DNA of 39,414 nt from RUG343 sp964486215 (GTDB taxonomy: Bacteria; Bacillota_I; Bacilli_A; RF39; UBA660), in NCBI GenBank assembly GCA_964486215.1, contig CAZALI010000011.1, forward strand, positions 1 through 39,414, given 5' to 3'. This document shows, one piece after another, positions 24,371 through 33,565 of this stretch. Within the stretch, counting starts at the first letter, position 1; each line of letters begins with the position of its first letter. Under the pieces are notes generated by a model. The model saw only the letters and a program-made list of their open reading frames with translations, had not been told where the DNA came from and did no database searches. The position numbers and the translations under genes were made by a program.

Positions 24371-25750
24371 ATGAGTAAAGGTAATAAATATTTATTTATA
24401 ACTATTTTATTAGTAATAATATATCTACTTATAAATATTTTTGTTCCTAAAGTAGAACTTATTGGTAAAGATGATATTACTATGAGTGTTGGTACTAAGT
24501 TTAAAGATCCTGGCGTAAAAGCATATTTTAGACTTAATGATGTTAGTAATAGTGTTCAAGAGAAGAGTAATTTAAAAACTAAGAAAATTGGTCATTATTA
24601 CATAGATTATTATATTAAACGTGGACCTTTTAAAATAAAGAAGAGACGTCATATAGAAGTAGTTGATGATATTAAACCAAAGATTATTATTAAGAATAAG
24701 TATAATAATTATTACGTATGTCCTAATAAAGAATTAGATAAAGTAGCATACGAAGCTAAAGATAATTACGATGGAGATATTACTGATGATGTAAAAGTAG
24801 ATATACATAAAGATAAAGTTATATTTACTGTTAGTGATAAAAGTAAGAATAAAACAACTGTTACTAAAAAGATTATGTATGTAGATGTAGAAAGACCTTC
24901 TTTAAAACTAAATGAAGGTGATAAAACTATATTCTTAGGAGATAAGTATGAAGAGCCATTTGCTGAAGCAAAAGATAATTGCGATGGTAATATTTCTAAG
25001 AATATTAAAATAAATGGAAAAGTTGATAATAAGAAAACTGGTAAGTATGAATTAATTTATGAGATTAGTGATAAAGCTGGTAATAAAAATAGTAAGAAAA
25101 GAGTAGTTACAGTTAAAGAGAAACCTACTGGTACTATTTATCTAACTTTTGATGATGGGCCTAATTCTGGTACTACAGATGTTATTTTAAACATACTTAA
25201 GGAAGAAGGAGTAAAAGCTACTTTCTTTGTAACTTGTAAAGGGCCAGATGATTTGATAAAAAGAGAATTTAAAGAAGGTCATACAGTAGCTCTTCATACG
25301 GCTAGTCATGATTACTCTTATATTTATGCTAGTGAAGAAAATTATTTAGCTGATTTAAAAAGAGTAAGTGATAGAGTAGAAAGGATTACTGGTAAGAAGA
25401 CAATGTATGTTAGATTTCCTGGAGGAGCTAGTAATACTATTAGTAGAAGATATTCTCCTGGAATTATGACAAGACTTAGTAATAAAATTAGTTCTATGGG
25501 ATATAGATTTTATGATTGGAATATTTCTTCAGGAGATGCAGAAGCTGGTTCTCATACAGCAGGAGAAATATCTAGTAATGTTATTAATAGTATTAGACCA
25601 AATGGTTATAATATAGTATTAATGCATGATATAAAGCCATATACAAGAGATGGTCTTAGAGATATTATTAAATGGGGTAAATCTAATGGATATAGATTCT
25701 TACCAATAGATGATAATACTCATCAATATCATCAAAGAATTAATAATTAG
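24371..25750 (+). CDS. Membrane-anchored polysaccharide deacetylase with Ig-like repeats
   Basis: Probable peptidoglycan or wall-glycan N-deacetylase acting outside the cell. The 459-residue protein has an N-terminal anchor (about residues 7-24), three Ig-like/DUF5011-type domains (about 28-100, 101-172, 173-250; the last two share the pattern AKDN-DG-I followed by a D-K--N turn) and a C-terminal NodB domain. NodB motif 1 is TFDDGP, motif 2 HTASH, motif 3 RFPGG, and LMHD supplies the motif 5 histidine, so the metal site is intact. AGGAGGT is just before ATG. Substrate (GlcNAc or MurNAc) cannot be told from sequence. Confidence 0.9.
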   Translation: MSKGNKYLFITILLVIIYLLINIFVPKVELIGKDDITMSVGTKFKDPGVKAYFRLNDVSNSVQEKSNLKTKKIGHYYIDYYIKRGPFKIKKRRHIEVVDDIKPKIIIKNKYNNYYVCPNKELDKVAYEAKDNYDGDITDDVKVDIHKDKVIFTVSDKSKNKTTVTKKIMYVDVERPSLKLNEGDKTIFLGDKYEEPFAEAKDNCDGNISKNIKINGKVDNKKTGKYELIYEISDKAGNKNSKKRVVTVKEKPTGTIYLTFDDGPNSGTTDVILNILKEEGVKATFFVTCKGPDDLIKREFKEGHTVALHTASHDYSYIYASEENYLADLKRVSDRVERITGKKTMYVRFPGGASNTISRRYSPGIMTRLSNKISSMGYRFYDWNISSGDAEAGSHTAGEISSNVINSIRPNGYNIVLMHDIKPYTRDGLRDIIKWGKSNGYRFLPIDDNTHQYHQRINN

Positions 25751-25791
25751 AAAAATATTTATAATTAGAGTATAATAAGTTAGGTGATTTT

Positions 25792-26307
25792 ATGTTATAT
25801 AAACCTTCTATGTATTATAAAGATATATATAGTATAAATTATGATAAATTAAAAAAAGATGGAATAACTTGCCTTATATTTGATCTTGATAATACTTTAG
25901 GTCTAATTACAGAGTTAAAGTGTCCAGAGAAAACAAGAGATTTAGTTAGAAAATTACAAAAAGATTTTTTAGTACTTGTATGTTCTAATAATAGTAAGAC
26001 AAGAATAAGACCATATACAAAAGATTTAGGAATAGGTGGAGTTGCTTGGGCAATGAAGCCTTTTACTCGTGGACTTAGTGTTATAAAAAAACGTTATAAA
26101 TTAAAGAAAAACGAAATGGCTATGATAGGAGATCAATTAGTAACAGATGTTTTTTCTGCGAATAGTTTTAAGATTAAATCTATACTTGTTGATCCTCTAG
26201 GTAAGAAAGATATGAAAATTACTTTCTTTAATAGATTATTAGAAGATAGAATTATAAAGAAGTATATGCGTAAAGGAATATTTGAAAGAGGTAAATATTA
26301 TGAATGA
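25792..26307 (+). CDS. yqeG: YqeG-family HAD phosphatase
   Basis: HAD subfamily IIIA phosphatase of unknown substrate, conserved in Bacilli beside yqeH. The 171-residue protein carries HAD motif I as FDLDNTL (about residues 30-36), the motif II serine in CSNNS, the lysine of AMKP and the motif IV acidic pair in MIGDQLVTDV. All catalytic residues are present. TTAGGTGA precedes the ATG, with TATAAT at 25771-25776 upstream. The stop overlaps yqeH by 8 bases (ATGAATGA), as in other Bacilli where the pair is linked. Confidence 0.93.
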   Translation: MLYKPSMYYKDIYSINYDKLKKDGITCLIFDLDNTLGLITELKCPEKTRDLVRKLQKDFLVLVCSNNSKTRIRPYTKDLGIGGVAWAMKPFTRGLSVIKKRYKLKKNEMAMIGDQLVTDVFSANSFKIKSILVDPLGKKDMKITFFNRLLEDRIIKKYMRKGIFERGKYYE

Positions 26308-27301
26308 AAAGAAATGTTTAGGATGTGGAATTCCACTACAAGATCGTAATATATTACTACCTGGATATACTACAGATATGGCTAATGATTATTGTCAAAG
26401 ATGCTTTAGAATTAAGAATTATGGTGATTATCAATTAGTTACTAATAATAATGTTGAATATATTGAATTATTAAAAGCAGTTGGTATGACTAATGACTTA
26501 GTTGTTTATGTTACTGATTTATTAAATCTTAAGAAAGATTTTAATATGATTAGAGATATTATTCCTAATAAGATGATACTTGTTTTAAATAAGAAAGATG
26601 TATTACCTAAGAGTGTTAAAGAAGAAAAATTAATAGAATATTTTAAAAATTATAATATTTATTTTGATGAAATAATTACTGTTAGTACAGTTAATAATTA
26701 TAATATGGATTATTTATTAAAGAGAATTAAGTTTTATCAAACTACTAAGAATGTTTATGTAGTAGGTAGAACTAATGCTGGAAAGAGTAGTCTTATTAAT
26801 AATATAATTAAGAATTATAGTGAAAGTAATGATAGCCTAACACAATCTCCTCTTCCTTCTACTACTTTAAATACTGTTAGTATTAAACTTAATGATTATT
26901 TAACTTTAATAGATACTCCTGGTTTAATAGATACAGGATCTATTATTAATAATTTAGATGTTAACTTAGTAAAGAAAATATCTCCTAAGAAAGAAATTAA
27001 ACCTCGTACTTATCAATTGAGAGCTGGACAAGGTATATTAATTGAAGATTTAGTTAGAATTGATTATATAGAAGGAGAAAGGAATAGTTTTACTGTTTTT
27101 GTATCTAATGAATTAAAAGTAACTAGAGTATCTTCTAATAATGATAAATTAAAAGAATTAAGTAAGAGTACTTATGATATTAAGTATGATAATGATATAG
27201 TTATTAATGGATTAGGCTTTATAAAAGTAGTTAATAAAGGAAGAGTAGATATATATATTAATAAAGATACTGAAGTATTCTTTAGAAGGTCACTAATTTA
27301 A
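26300..27301 (+). CDS. yqeH: Ribosome biogenesis GTPase YqeH
   Basis: Circularly permuted GTPase needed for small ribosomal subunit assembly. The 333-residue protein starts with a zinc site CLGCG...CQRCF, then gives the GTPase motifs in permuted order: G4 as NKKD (about residue 95), G5, G1 P-loop GRTNAGKSS (about 155), and G3 DTPG (about 213). The C-terminal domain follows. AGAGGT lies upstream of ATG 26300, inside yqeG. It is slightly short of the usual 360-370 residues. Confidence 0.93.
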   Translation: MNEKKCLGCGIPLQDRNILLPGYTTDMANDYCQRCFRIKNYGDYQLVTNNNVEYIELLKAVGMTNDLVVYVTDLLNLKKDFNMIRDIIPNKMILVLNKKDVLPKSVKEEKLIEYFKNYNIYFDEIITVSTVNNYNMDYLLKRIKFYQTTKNVYVVGRTNAGKSSLINNIIKNYSESNDSLTQSPLPSTTLNTVSIKLNDYLTLIDTPGLIDTGSIINNLDVNLVKKISPKKEIKPRTYQLRAGQGILIEDLVRIDYIEGERNSFTVFVSNELKVTRVSSNNDKLKELSKSTYDIKYDNDIVINGLGFIKVVNKGRVDIYINKDTEVFFRRSLI

Positions 27302-27741
27302 TGGAGGTTAGAAGTTTAGGCGAAGTACAAGAATATTTTTCTAATATTAATGATATATTAGAAATACATAGGAAGAAATTCTTACTAGAAAAAGAATTTT
27401 ATAAATTAGAGGGAAAAGTATCTATTGATTATTCTAGGAAAGAAAACTTTAATAAAATGGTTATTGCTTGTAGTAGGAAGATTGCGACTAATGATAGTTG
27501 TGTTTTATACCTAGATAAAATATTTTCTTTATGTAATAGTGATAATTCTACAGATATATATGATACTTGTCATGATTTAGTTAAAATATATGATGAGAAT
27601 ATTAAGTATTTTGATGACAGAATAGTAGCGTATAAACTAGCTAATAGAGGTATAAAATATATATCTAGTTTAGATTGTAAGAATGAATTTAGGGGTTATG
27701 CTAAAGAGAAGTATGATAGTGTTAAAAAATTAATTAAATAG
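27301..27741 (+). CDS. Unknown protein between yqeH and dnaG
   Basis: Unrecognised 146-residue, soluble, mostly helical and charged protein with four or five scattered cysteines (for example ACSRK, LCNSD, DTCHD) that do not form a CxxC zinc pattern. It starts in the yqeH stop (TAATG, one base shared) and ends just before the dnaG ribosome site, so it is part of the operon. In B. subtilis aroE-yhbY-nadD-yqeK follow yqeH; this is not any of those. No function assigned. Confidence 0.75.
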   Translation: MEVRSLGEVQEYFSNINDILEIHRKKFLLEKEFYKLEGKVSIDYSRKENFNKMVIACSRKIATNDSCVLYLDKIFSLCNSDNSTDIYDTCHDLVKIYDENIKYFDDRIVAYKLANRGIKYISSLDCKNEFRGYAKEKYDSVKKLIK

Positions 27742-27753
27742 GAGGTGGTAGTT

Positions 27754-29487
27754 ATGAACAATGATTTAGCTAATACTATTAGAAATAAAGTAGATATAGT
27801 TGATATTATTGGAGAGAGACTACCACTTGTTAAGAAAGGCAAAAACTATTGGGGTGTTTGTCCTTTTCATGATGATAATAATCCATCTATGAGTGTAAGT
27901 AGAGATAAGCAAATATATAAATGCTTTTCTTGTGGAGCAGCAGGTAATGTATTTACTTTTCTTATGAATTATGATCATATGGATTTTAGAGAAGCTCTTA
28001 CTTATTTAGGTAATAAGTGTGGAGTAGATGTAGGCAAAGTAAAAATAGTTAAAAAGAATACTAAATTTGATAAGTTATATGATGCTTATGATTTAAGTAA
28101 TAAGTATTATCAAAATAATTTAAATAGTACTTCTGGTAAATTAGCTAGAGATTATTTAAGTAAGAGAAAAATAGATAATAGTTTAATAAAAGAATTTGGT
28201 ATTGGATTATCTTTGTCTGATAGAGATGATTTAACTAAGTTACTTACTAATAAGAAATATAGTTTAGATGATTTAAATGATATAGGTCTTTCTAATGAAG
28301 ATCATGATATGTATGTAGATAGAGTTATGTTTCCTTTAAGTGACGTGAATGGTAAAGTAGTAGGCTTTAGTGGAAGAAAATATAGAGATGGTGATGATAC
28401 TAGTAAGTATGTTAATACTAAAGAATCTCCTATATTTAAAAAAGGAGAGATGCTATATCACTATTCAGAAGCTCGTGAAGAAGCACGTTTAAATAAGAGT
28501 ATTATTGTGATGGAAGGATTCATGGATGTTATTAGAGCTAGTTCTATTGGAGTTAAGAATACAGTGGCTCTTATGGGTACAGCTCTAACAGATGAACAAA
28601 TTAAACTTATTAAGAGATTATCTTCTAATATAATTCTTTGTTTAGATGGAGATGAACCTGGAGTTCATGCGACTATAAAGAATGGAGATTTGTTCTTAAA
28701 AGAAGGAATAGAAGTAAAAGTACTTCCTCTACCTGATCCAGATGATCCTGATACATTTATTTTAAATAATAGTAAAGATAAGTTTTTAAATCTACTTGAA
28801 AACGCTCTTAATTTTAGTGATTTTAAAATTACTAAGATGAAAGAAAAAGTCAATTTTAATAGTATAGAAGAAAAATCTAATTATATTAATGCCGTTATAG
28901 AAGAAACTGCTAAGATAGATGATGATATAAGAGTAGAAATTATCCTCAAAGGACTTGCAAAAGAGTTCGATATAGGTTATAATACGTTGGAATCACGGCT
29001 ACTTGAATATAAAGAAAAGAAGCCAGTTATTAGTACAAAAACTTATAAAGAAGTACCTAGTACTAATAAAAAAGATAAATATGTCAAAGCAATTGAACAA
29101 ATTTTTTATTTAATGTTAAATAATGATTGGGTAATTACTGAGGTAGAGAATGCTAGACTTATTTTTCCAAATGAAAAGTATAGAGTTTTAAGTGCTGAGA
29201 TTATTTATTATTATCATAATTATGGTAATATTTCGATAGCTGATTTTTATACTTATATTCAAGATAAAGAAGATGTATTAGAGGTATTAAATGAAGTTTT
29301 AGCTGGTAATTATGTGGACAAAGTAGATAAAGAAGAGTTAGATAATTATTTCAAGGTAATTAAAAGTTATAGTATAAAGAAAGAAATAGAATTACTAACT
29401 AAGAAGATAAAAGAAGAATATGATCCAATAGAACAAGCTAAGATTGCTGAAAAGATTATAAATCTCAGAAAAGAAGAGAGTATTTAA
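27754..29487 (+). CDS. dnaG: DNA primase
   Basis: Makes RNA primers at the replication fork. The 577-residue protein has an N-terminal CHC2 zinc finger (CPFHDDNNPSMSV, then KCFSCGAAG, about residues 38-65), the RNA polymerase domain with Toprim motifs IIVMEGFMDV (about 250) and LCLDGDEPG (about 297), and a C-terminal helicase-binding helical domain. AGGAGGTG (27740-27747) sets ATG 27754. dnaG-sigA adjacency is the macromolecular synthesis operon of Firmicutes. Confidence 0.97.
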   Translation: MNNDLANTIRNKVDIVDIIGERLPLVKKGKNYWGVCPFHDDNNPSMSVSRDKQIYKCFSCGAAGNVFTFLMNYDHMDFREALTYLGNKCGVDVGKVKIVKKNTKFDKLYDAYDLSNKYYQNNLNSTSGKLARDYLSKRKIDNSLIKEFGIGLSLSDRDDLTKLLTNKKYSLDDLNDIGLSNEDHDMYVDRVMFPLSDVNGKVVGFSGRKYRDGDDTSKYVNTKESPIFKKGEMLYHYSEAREEARLNKSIIVMEGFMDVIRASSIGVKNTVALMGTALTDEQIKLIKRLSSNIILCLDGDEPGVHATIKNGDLFLKEGIEVKVLPLPDPDDPDTFILNNSKDKFLNLLENALNFSDFKITKMKEKVNFNSIEEKSNYINAVIEETAKIDDDIRVEIILKGLAKEFDIGYNTLESRLLEYKEKKPVISTKTYKEVPSTNKKDKYVKAIEQIFYLMLNNDWVITEVENARLIFPNEKYRVLSAEIIYYYHNYGNISIADFYTYIQDKEDVLEVLNEVLAGNYVDKVDKEELDNYFKVIKSYSIKKEIELLTKKIKEEYDPIEQAKIAEKIINLRKEESI

Positions 29488-29500
29488 GGAGAGATTATTA

Positions 29501-30598
29501 ATGGTTGAAGAAATTAAAACTATTGAAGAGAGACAAAATAAACTATTAGAGTTAGGTAAAGATCAAGGTTATATTACTTATGAACAATTAGCTAATGAAT
29601 TAAAAGGTCTTGATATGGATAGTGATAGCCTTGATGAATTATATAACTTCTTAGTAGAAAATGGAGTAGATGTAGTATCTCAAGAAGGCGAAGATGACGA
29701 AGAAGCTAGTGGAGAAGAGATTACTGAGAATACTGAAGTAGAAGATTTAACTCTTACTAAAGATGTAAAAATAAATGATCCAGTAAGAATGTATTTAAAG
29801 GAAATAGGTAGAATTAACTTACTTACTTCTGCAGAAGAGTTTGAATATGCAATTAAAGCTGAAGAGGGAGATATAGAAGCTAAAAAGATTTTGGCTGAGT
29901 CTAACTTACGTTTAGTTGTATCTATTGCGAAGAGATATGTTGGACGTGGAATGCTTTTCTTAGATTTAATTCAAGAAGGTAATATTGGTTTAATGAAAGC
30001 TGTAGATAAATTTGATCCTAGTAAAGGATATAAGTTTTCTACTTATGCAACATGGTGGATTAGACAAGCTATTACTAGAGCTATAGCTGATCAAGCTAGA
30101 ACTATTAGAGTACCAGTACACATGGTTGAGACTATTAATAAATTAGCTAGAGTTCAAAGACAATTAACACAAGAGTTAAATAGAGAACCAACTGATGAAG
30201 AAATTGCTGAAAGGCTTGATGTACCTATCGAAAAAGTACGTGAAGTATATAAAATATCACAAGACCCTGTAAGTTTAGAGACACCTATTGGTGAAGAAGA
30301 TGATTCTCATTTAGGAGATTTTCTTCCAGATAAGCATACTATGGGACCAGAAGAGTACGCTACTGTTGAAATGTTAAAAGAAGAATTAAATAATGTACTT
30401 GCTACTCTTACAGAAAGAGAAGAAAAAGTATTAAGACTTAGATTTGGTCTAGATGATGGACAATGTCGTACACTAGAAGAAGTAGGACAAATATTTGGAG
30501 TTACTCGTGAGAGAATTAGACAAATAGAAGCTAAAGCTCTTAGAAAATTAAAACATCCATCTAGATCACGTAAGTTAAAGGACTTCTTAACAGAATGA
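29501..30598 (+). CDS. sigA: Primary RNA polymerase sigma factor
   Basis: Main housekeeping sigma factor (RpoD/SigA). The 365-residue protein has a short region 1.1-like start with an acidic linker (about 60-80), region 1.2 (VRMYLKEIGRINLL), region 2 with RYVGRGMLFLDLIQEGN and the -10 recognition helix YKFSTYATWWIRQAITRAI, region 3 (VPVHMVETINKLARVQRQL) and region 4 helix-turn-helix TLEEVGQIFGVTRERIRQIE. These predict recognition of TTGACA/TATAAT promoters, as seen across the window. AAGGAGAGA precedes ATG. The stop overlaps the trmK start by four bases. Confidence 0.98.
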   Translation: MVEEIKTIEERQNKLLELGKDQGYITYEQLANELKGLDMDSDSLDELYNFLVENGVDVVSQEGEDDEEASGEEITENTEVEDLTLTKDVKINDPVRMYLKEIGRINLLTSAEEFEYAIKAEEGDIEAKKILAESNLRLVVSIAKRYVGRGMLFLDLIQEGNIGLMKAVDKFDPSKGYKFSTYATWWIRQAITRAIADQARTIRVPVHMVETINKLARVQRQLTQELNREPTDEEIAERLDVPIEKVREVYKISQDPVSLETPIGEEDDSHLGDFLPDKHTMGPEEYATVEMLKEELNNVLATLTEREEKVLRLRFGLDDGQCRTLEEVGQIFGVTRERIRQIEAKALRKLKHPSRSRKLKDFLTE

Positions 30599-31245
30599 TA
30601 AAGATTAATAAGAGATTACAGATGATTGGGGACTTAGTAGATCCTCACTCTTTTGTTTTAGATGTAGGTTGTGATCATGGATTACTAGAAGTATATTTAA
30701 TACAAAAAGGTGTTAAAGTTACAGGTAGTGATTTGCGTGAAAGACCTGTAAATAATGCAAAAAAGAATCTTAGAAAATACAAAGTATTTGGTAATATTAT
30801 TGTCGCAGATGGACTTGATGGATATACTTCAGAAGACACAGTAATAATATCTGGTATGGGTGGTTTAAATATTATAAATATACTTCAAAGAGGTAATGCT
30901 AAATTAAGAAGTATTGATACATTTATACTAAGTCCAAATAATTATGTAGAAGCAGTTAGAAGATATATGCATAGAGTAGGGTATTATATTAGTAATGAGA
31001 AACTTGTTAAAGACAAATATATTTATAATATTATAGTATTTAAAAGAGGATATAGATTCTATACCAAAAGAGATTATTACTTTGGACCTGTACTACGTAA
31101 AAATAAAGATAAGTTATTTGAGGAGTATTTTAGAAAAGATTTAGAAAGTAAAAAAATTATCTATAAAATGTTAAATAAAAAAGATCATTATCGAAAATTT
31201 ATACTTAATAAGGATGTCAAAAGAATAGAAAGTGAATTAAAATAG
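30595..31245 (+). CDS. trmK: tRNA (adenine(22)-N1)-methyltransferase
   Basis: SAM-dependent enzyme methylating A22 in the D-loop region of tRNA (YqfN/TrmK family). The 216-residue protein has the SAM motif VLDVGCDHGLLEVYL (about residues 19-33), the acidic SGSD-like motif SDLRERPV, and the TrmK-type ISGMGG (about 86-91) in place of the NPPY motif. A coiled-coil-like basic C-terminus completes it. It follows sigA exactly as yqfN does in B. subtilis; the usual downstream nif3-like gene is absent here. The ATG lies in the sigA end (ATGA overlap). Confidence 0.93.
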   Translation: MIKINKRLQMIGDLVDPHSFVLDVGCDHGLLEVYLIQKGVKVTGSDLRERPVNNAKKNLRKYKVFGNIIVADGLDGYTSEDTVIISGMGGLNIINILQRGNAKLRSIDTFILSPNNYVEAVRRYMHRVGYYISNEKLVKDKYIYNIIVFKRGYRFYTKRDYYFGPVLRKNKDKLFEEYFRKDLESKKIIYKMLNKKDHYRKFILNKDVKRIESELK

Positions 31246-31259
31246 CTTTCTATTTTTTT
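31224..31259 (+). terminator. Terminator after trmK
   Basis: AATAGAAAG (31224-31232) / CTTTCTATT (31246-31254) with a 13-base loop and a seven-base T run. Confidence 0.85.
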
Positions 31260-31296
31260 GCTTTTGACATATAATTTAAGTGAAAGGTCGATGATT

Positions 31297-31959
31297 ATGA
31301 AAAATAGAAAAGGTTTTACTTTAATAGAACTTTTGGCAGCTTTAGTTATATTAGGATTACTTATGGCTGCGGCTGTACCTAATGTTATGGGGATAATTTC
31401 AAGAAACAAAGATGATACATATATTGAGGATGCAAAGAAGTTAGTTACTAGAGCAGAGTATATGCTTAGAAATAACACATATACTTATATACATAGGCCT
31501 ACTGGTACAGGAAGTAACTGTGTAGCTTTCTCATTAGGTTTCTTGGATAATGGAGAATTCAATGATCCACCTAATGGAGGTTCATATTTTGCGAATAGAT
31601 CTTTTGTAAAAGTATGTAAATCAGATGGTGAGTATATATATTATGTTCAATTATTTGAATGTGGAGATAAAAATTCAAAAGAATCTTGCAGTTCTAGTGG
31701 TGGTAGAGGTATACCTTTAACACTGTCATCTGATTTAGTTGGTAGTAATGCTCATGACTCTGTAAGTTCTACTAGCCCTAGTAATATTATGTCAACAGGT
31801 CTTACTTATATGTATTGTCAGACTAAAGTAGCACAGTCTAAGTTGGATGCTGGTACTGTTACTTATGAAGCAGCATATGATTGTCATATTAGTAGTAATA
31901 CTGATAATGGAGAGAATGCTCTTATAATAGATTATAATGATAATGATGATGATGACTAA
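31297..31959 (+). CDS. Prepilin-like protein with N-terminal methylation motif (1)
   Basis: Type IV pilin or pseudopilin-like. The 220-residue protein begins MKNRKGFTLIEL: a basic leader, prepilin peptidase site after the Gly, Phe+1 and the conserved Glu+5, followed by a hydrophobic helix to about residue 30. The remaining domain carries six cysteines (GSNCVAF, VKVCKS, LFECGD, ESCSSS, MYCQTK, YDCHIS), which could form disulfides outside the cell. The C-terminus is a run of acidic residues (NDNDDDD). ATG 31297 matches the paralogue; ATG 31291 is two codons upstream. AAAGGT precedes it, and TATAAT at 31270-31275 is a possible -10. ComGC-type role possible, but the globular part is not recognised. 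Confidence 0.85.
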   Translation: MKNRKGFTLIELLAALVILGLLMAAAVPNVMGIISRNKDDTYIEDAKKLVTRAEYMLRNNTYTYIHRPTGTGSNCVAFSLGFLDNGEFNDPPNGGSYFANRSFVKVCKSDGEYIYYVQLFECGDKNSKESCSSSGGRGIPLTLSSDLVGSNAHDSVSSTSPSNIMSTGLTYMYCQTKVAQSKLDAGTVTYEAAYDCHISSNTDNGENALIIDYNDNDDDD

Positions 31960-32040
31960 AAAGTGTAAACTTATATCAATATTATTGTGTTTTTAATTTC
32001 AGTGTGTTACATTTATTTTATAAGATAAGGAGAGATAAAT

Positions 32041-32553
32041 ATGAAAAATAGAAAAGGTTTTACTTTAATTGAATTGCTTGCTGTTATTACAATTTTAGGT
32101 ATATTGATGTTAGTTGGAATTCCTGCTGTTTCAAGAATTATTGAAAATTCTCGTCGTGATAGTATGGCAGATACAATCAAGGCTGCTCAGAAAGCTGTTA
32201 GTAATGCTATTGCTGCTGATAATATAGCATGTGGCACAGGCGATACTAAAGTATCTGCTACTGTAGCTGGTCAGGATTATTATATTCCAGTAGCTGAAAT
32301 AAAAGAGTTAATGGAAAGTGGAGACTTAAAATCATCTTGGGGTGGTAGTGAATTAACTGGATATATACTTTGGAATAAGAATGCAGCTACTTTGCAAATC
32401 ACATACAAGGCTAAGATTGCAGATAGTAATAACCATGGCATGACAGAAGAATTAGAAATATCACAGATTAAGAGAACTGCTATTAAACCTAATGGAGCAT
32501 CTGCAGTTGCTGATCCTAGTAGTGCTACTAAATGTAAGGCTGATATAAATTAA
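32041..32553 (+). CDS. Prepilin-like protein with N-terminal methylation motif (2)
   Basis: The 170-residue protein starts MKNRKGFTLIELLAVITILG, with the same leader and peptidase site as the previous gene. The globular part is different, with two cysteines (NIACGTG near residue 64; ATKCKAD at the end) and a basic-acidic mixture. The first 29 bases of the two genes are identical while downstream sequence diverges, pointing to duplication or gene conversion of the leader. AAGGAGAG precedes the ATG. A clear terminator follows. Confidence 0.87.
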   Translation: MKNRKGFTLIELLAVITILGILMLVGIPAVSRIIENSRRDSMADTIKAAQKAVSNAIAADNIACGTGDTKVSATVAGQDYYIPVAEIKELMESGDLKSSWGGSELTGYILWNKNAATLQITYKAKIADSNNHGMTEELEISQIKRTAIKPNGASAVADPSSATKCKADIN

Positions 32554-32567
32554 TTGCATTAAGTATT

Positions 32568-32594
32568 AAGTAGTCTTTTGACTACTTTTTTTTT
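32568..32594 (+). terminator. Terminator after the second prepilin gene
   Basis: AAGTAGTC (32568-32575) / GACTACTT (32580-32587), loop TTTT, then a long T run. Confidence 0.9.
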
Positions 32595-32629
32595 ATGAGT
32601 AAATTTGATATAATTTGTTTGGTGATATT

Positions 32630-33508
32630 ATGTTATATATTGGTAGTAATGTTAGTTTTAGTAAGACTATGCAATTAGTTGGTAGTGTAGAAGAAACTAC
32701 TAAGTATAAGGCTAATACATTTATGTTTTATACTGGGGCTCCTCAGAATACTATGAGGTATCCTCTTGATAAGAAATTAACTGATGAAGCTATTGAAATG
32801 ATGAAGAATAATGGTATAGAGTATTCTAAATTAATAGTACATGCTCCATATGTAGTTAATTTAGCTAATACTGAGAAGTTGGATTTTTCTACTGAATTTT
32901 TAATTGGAGAAGTTAATCGTTGTAGTGAACTTGGTATTTTAAACATGGTTCTTCATCCTGGCAGTCATGTTGGTCTTGGAGTAGATACTGCTATTACTAA
33001 TATTATTACAGGACTTAATAAAATAATTGATAATACTAAATCTGTTAGAATATTACTTGAGACTATGGCTGGTAAGGGTACGGAAGTTGGTACTGATATA
33101 GATCAATTGAAGAGAATAATTGCTGGTATTAAAGATAAAAAGCGTATTGGAGTATGTCTTGATACATGTCATTTAAATGACTCAGGTGTTGATATTAGTA
33201 AATTTGATGAATATTTAGATGAATTTGACAAAGAGATAGGTCTTTCTTATATTGGATGTATTCATGTTAATGATAGTAAGAATGAAATTGCTTCTCATAA
33301 AGACAGACATGCTAATATAGGATTTGGTACTATTGGATTTGATAATTTAATTAAAGTTATTTATAATGAAAGACTTGGAGATATTCCTAGGATACTTGAA
33401 ACTCCATATATTAATCATGATTATGCTCCTTATAAGTATGAGATTAGTATGATTAGAGATAAGAAATTTAATAAAAATATATTTGATAATATAGGTAATG
33501 ATGATTAA
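32630..33508 (+). CDS. nfo: Endonuclease IV (AP endonuclease)
   Basis: Zinc-dependent enzyme cutting 5' of abasic sites in DNA repair. The 292-residue TIM-barrel protein keeps all expected metal ligands: IVHAPY, VLHPGSH, LETMAG, CLDTCH, IHVNDS, KDRHANIG and ILETP. ATG 32630 has GGTGAT 3 bases upstream and gives MLYIGSNVSFS, the usual start; the open frame begins at a TTG 15 bases earlier. TATAAT at 32609-32614 may be its -10 box. It works with mutM and polA, both in this window, in base-excision repair. Confidence 0.95.
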   Translation: MLYIGSNVSFSKTMQLVGSVEETTKYKANTFMFYTGAPQNTMRYPLDKKLTDEAIEMMKNNGIEYSKLIVHAPYVVNLANTEKLDFSTEFLIGEVNRCSELGILNMVLHPGSHVGLGVDTAITNIITGLNKIIDNTKSVRILLETMAGKGTEVGTDIDQLKRIIAGIKDKKRIGVCLDTCHLNDSGVDISKFDEYLDEFDKEIGLSYIGCIHVNDSKNEIASHKDRHANIGFGTIGFDNLIKVIYNERLGDIPRILETPYINHDYAPYKYEISMIRDKKFNKNIFDNIGNDD

Positions 33509-33510
33509 TA

Positions 33511-33538
33511 TTGTATTTTTGAGAATTTCTGGTATAAT
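33511..33538 (+). promoter_or_regulatory. rpmG-efp promoter
   Basis: TTGTAT (33511-33516), 16 bases, extended -10 TGG-TATAAT (TATAAT at 33533-33538), 28 bases before the rpmG ATG. Confidence 0.55.
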
Positions 33539-33565
33539 ATTTATGAATGCGAAAGGTGGGATATT

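Noticed and set aside
31960..32040. Terminator or RNA element between the two prepilin genes
   Set aside because: Only weak AT-rich partial dyads; no GC-containing stem followed by a T run and no promoter with both boxes.
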